The translations under genes and the position numbers were made by a program. Shown here in pieces: positions 62,940-64,000 of a stretch of 64,000 nucleotides of DNA. How positions within the stretch are numbered: the first letter of the stretch is position 1; every line of letters starts with the position of its first letter. Source of the stretch: Melocanna baccifera (taxonomy: Eukaryota > Streptophyta > Magnoliopsida > Poales > Poaceae); assembly GCA_036346265.1 (NCBI GenBank), contig CM070700.1, positions 24,415,862-24,479,861 of the forward strand, written 5' to 3'. The notes under the pieces are model-generated. The model searched no databases and had not been told where the DNA came from. It saw only the letters and a program-made list of their open reading frames with translations.

Positions 62940-63400
62940 GACAAGACCGACGGGTGGTGCCTCGACACCGGCGCCACCCACCACATGACCAGGCGGCGGG
63001 AGTACTTCTCCGAGCTCAACTCAGGCGTTCGAGGCACCGTCAAGTTCGGCGACACCTCCGCCGTGGAGATCAAGGGCGTCGGCTCTGTCGTCTTCGTCGC
63101 CAAGACTGGCGAGCACCGGCTGCTCACCGGTGTCTACTACATCCCCGTGTTGAGAAACTCCATCATCAGCTTGGGACAGCTGGATGAGAACGGATCGCGC
63201 GTGGAGATCGAGCACGGGGTGTTGTGCATCTGGGATCATCGCCGCCGGCTCCTCGTCAAGGTCAACAGAAGCAACCGCCTCTACGTCCTTCACGCGCAGG
63301 TGGCGCAACCTCTGTGTCTTGCAGCCCGCCGCGATGACGACGCTTGGAGGTGGCACGAGCGCCGCACCTCAACTTTGAGGCCCCGAGGCGCTCGGCAGAA
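62940..63400 (+). pseudogene. Second copia protease and GAG-pre-integrase segment
   Basis: WCLDTGATHHMTRRREYFSE (DTGA aspartic protease core, about 62957-63016), then VKFGDTSAVEIKGVGSVVF, LTGVYYIPVLRNSIISLGQL and RLYVLHAQVAQPLCL. This stretch is in one continuous frame of about 150 codons. Confidence 0.85.
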
Positions 63401-64000
63401 GCGAGATGGTGCGGGGCATGCAAAGACGTCGACCACGTGGAGCGATTCTGCGACACTGCGTCCTCACCAGGCCGCGGCGGCTCCTTCCTCGCCAGCGAGC
63501 TTCGCGCCAAGGAGAAGCCGGAGCTCGACACGGTGACCTCGTGGCCCCGTGACACCGGCTACACCGGAGGCCGCGCCATTTCCTCCTCCTCGCCGACGAC
63601 GTGTCCCGCTACATGTGGGCTGTCCCGCCGACGTCAAGGCGGCCGCGCGACGCCATCAAGTGCCTTCTGCTGCTGCGGAGGCGAGCGCGCCGCAAGCCGG
63701 GTCCCACGACGGACAACGGCGGTGAGTTCACGGCGGCCGAGTTCGCGGCGTCTTTGCGACGAGGATCCATCGTCACTTCTCGCGCCGTACACCCCACGCA
63801 GAACGGCGTCGCCGAGCGCCGCAAACGAGACGGTGGTTGCCACCGCCGCGCCTCCTCGCGGGGAGGATGCCGGCATTCTATCGGGGTGGCGGTGATGATC
63901 GCCGCCCACTTGCTCAACCGCTCCCACCAAGGCCCTCGACGGCAAGACGCCATACGAGGCCCGCACAGCGCAAGCCCGCGTGAGCCACCTCGTGTCTTGG
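63400..64000 (+). pseudogene. Second copia integrase start, frame-broken
   Basis: Pieces such as FLASELRAKEKPEL, PTTDNGGEF (in a shifted frame, about 63706-63735) and TASPSAANETVVATAAP are integrase signatures separated by indels. The element continues beyond the window. Confidence 0.7.

Larger units (their letters stand above)
60881..64000 (+). mobile_element. Ty1/copia retrotransposon, 3' part beyond the window
   Basis: 5' LTR at 60881-61258, primer-binding site, then gag, zinc knuckle, protease, GAG-pre-integrase and the start of integrase on plus, cut off at 64000. Many single-base frame changes are visible. It is inserted antisense to the myosin transcript upstream of its first visible exon, probably in an intron. 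Confidence 0.85.

Overview
This is nuclear DNA of a flowering plant, most likely a grass (Poaceae). Three protein-coding genes have many GT-AG introns. GC-rich first exons, nested Ty1/copia and Ty3/gypsy elements and many short AT-rich inverted-repeat elements fit a panicoid-type grass. The species is an inference, not something the sequence states.

Layout: (1) 86-9297, plus strand: a complete 16-exon gene for an ACT-domain Raf-like protein kinase of the STY8/STY17/STY46 type, with 584 codons in one continuous phase. (2) 9.9-19.3 kb: old nested transposon debris. It holds a decayed copia on plus, a decayed gypsy on minus, and a copia 5' end (gag, primer-binding site, 531-bp LTR) on minus that abuts a broken DUF674-type gene fragment. 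(3) 19.9-21.3 kb: two terminal-inverted-repeat elements, one a non-autonomous hAT-like element with a perfect 8-bp target-site duplication. (4) 21753-24978, minus: a complete 5-exon RopGEF (PRONE domain) gene of 557 codons. (5) 25-38 kb: intergenic DNA with no convincing gene. It has two MITE families (A and B), a small LTR element with no coding capacity, a palindromic microsatellite, two long foldback repeats, one exon-like island, and a gypsy gag/protease remnant. (6) 38896-59998, minus: the 3' two thirds of a class XI myosin gene (27 exons, about 1019 residues from the rear of the motor domain to the stop). The exons for the front of the motor lie beyond 64 kb or are missing. (7) 60.2-64.0 kb, plus: an unclassified repeat, then the 5' end of another copia element that runs off the window.

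The three cellular genes are not an operon or pathway. The RopGEF (Rop GTPase activation, polar growth) and myosin XI (actin-based organelle transport) both bear on cell polarity, but their proximity is probably chance. The most interesting structure is the myosin gene. Its introns contain a 5.2-kb copia element with almost identical LTRs and a perfect target-site duplication, a 135-bp solo LTR with a perfect duplication, a gypsy remnant with a triplicated integrase segment, and a hAT-like MITE ending next to a splice acceptor. Every myosin exon in the window still joins in phase. I see no CRISPR array, operon or clearly new multi-gene system. I found no rRNA or tRNA gene, though tRNA scanning by eye is weak.
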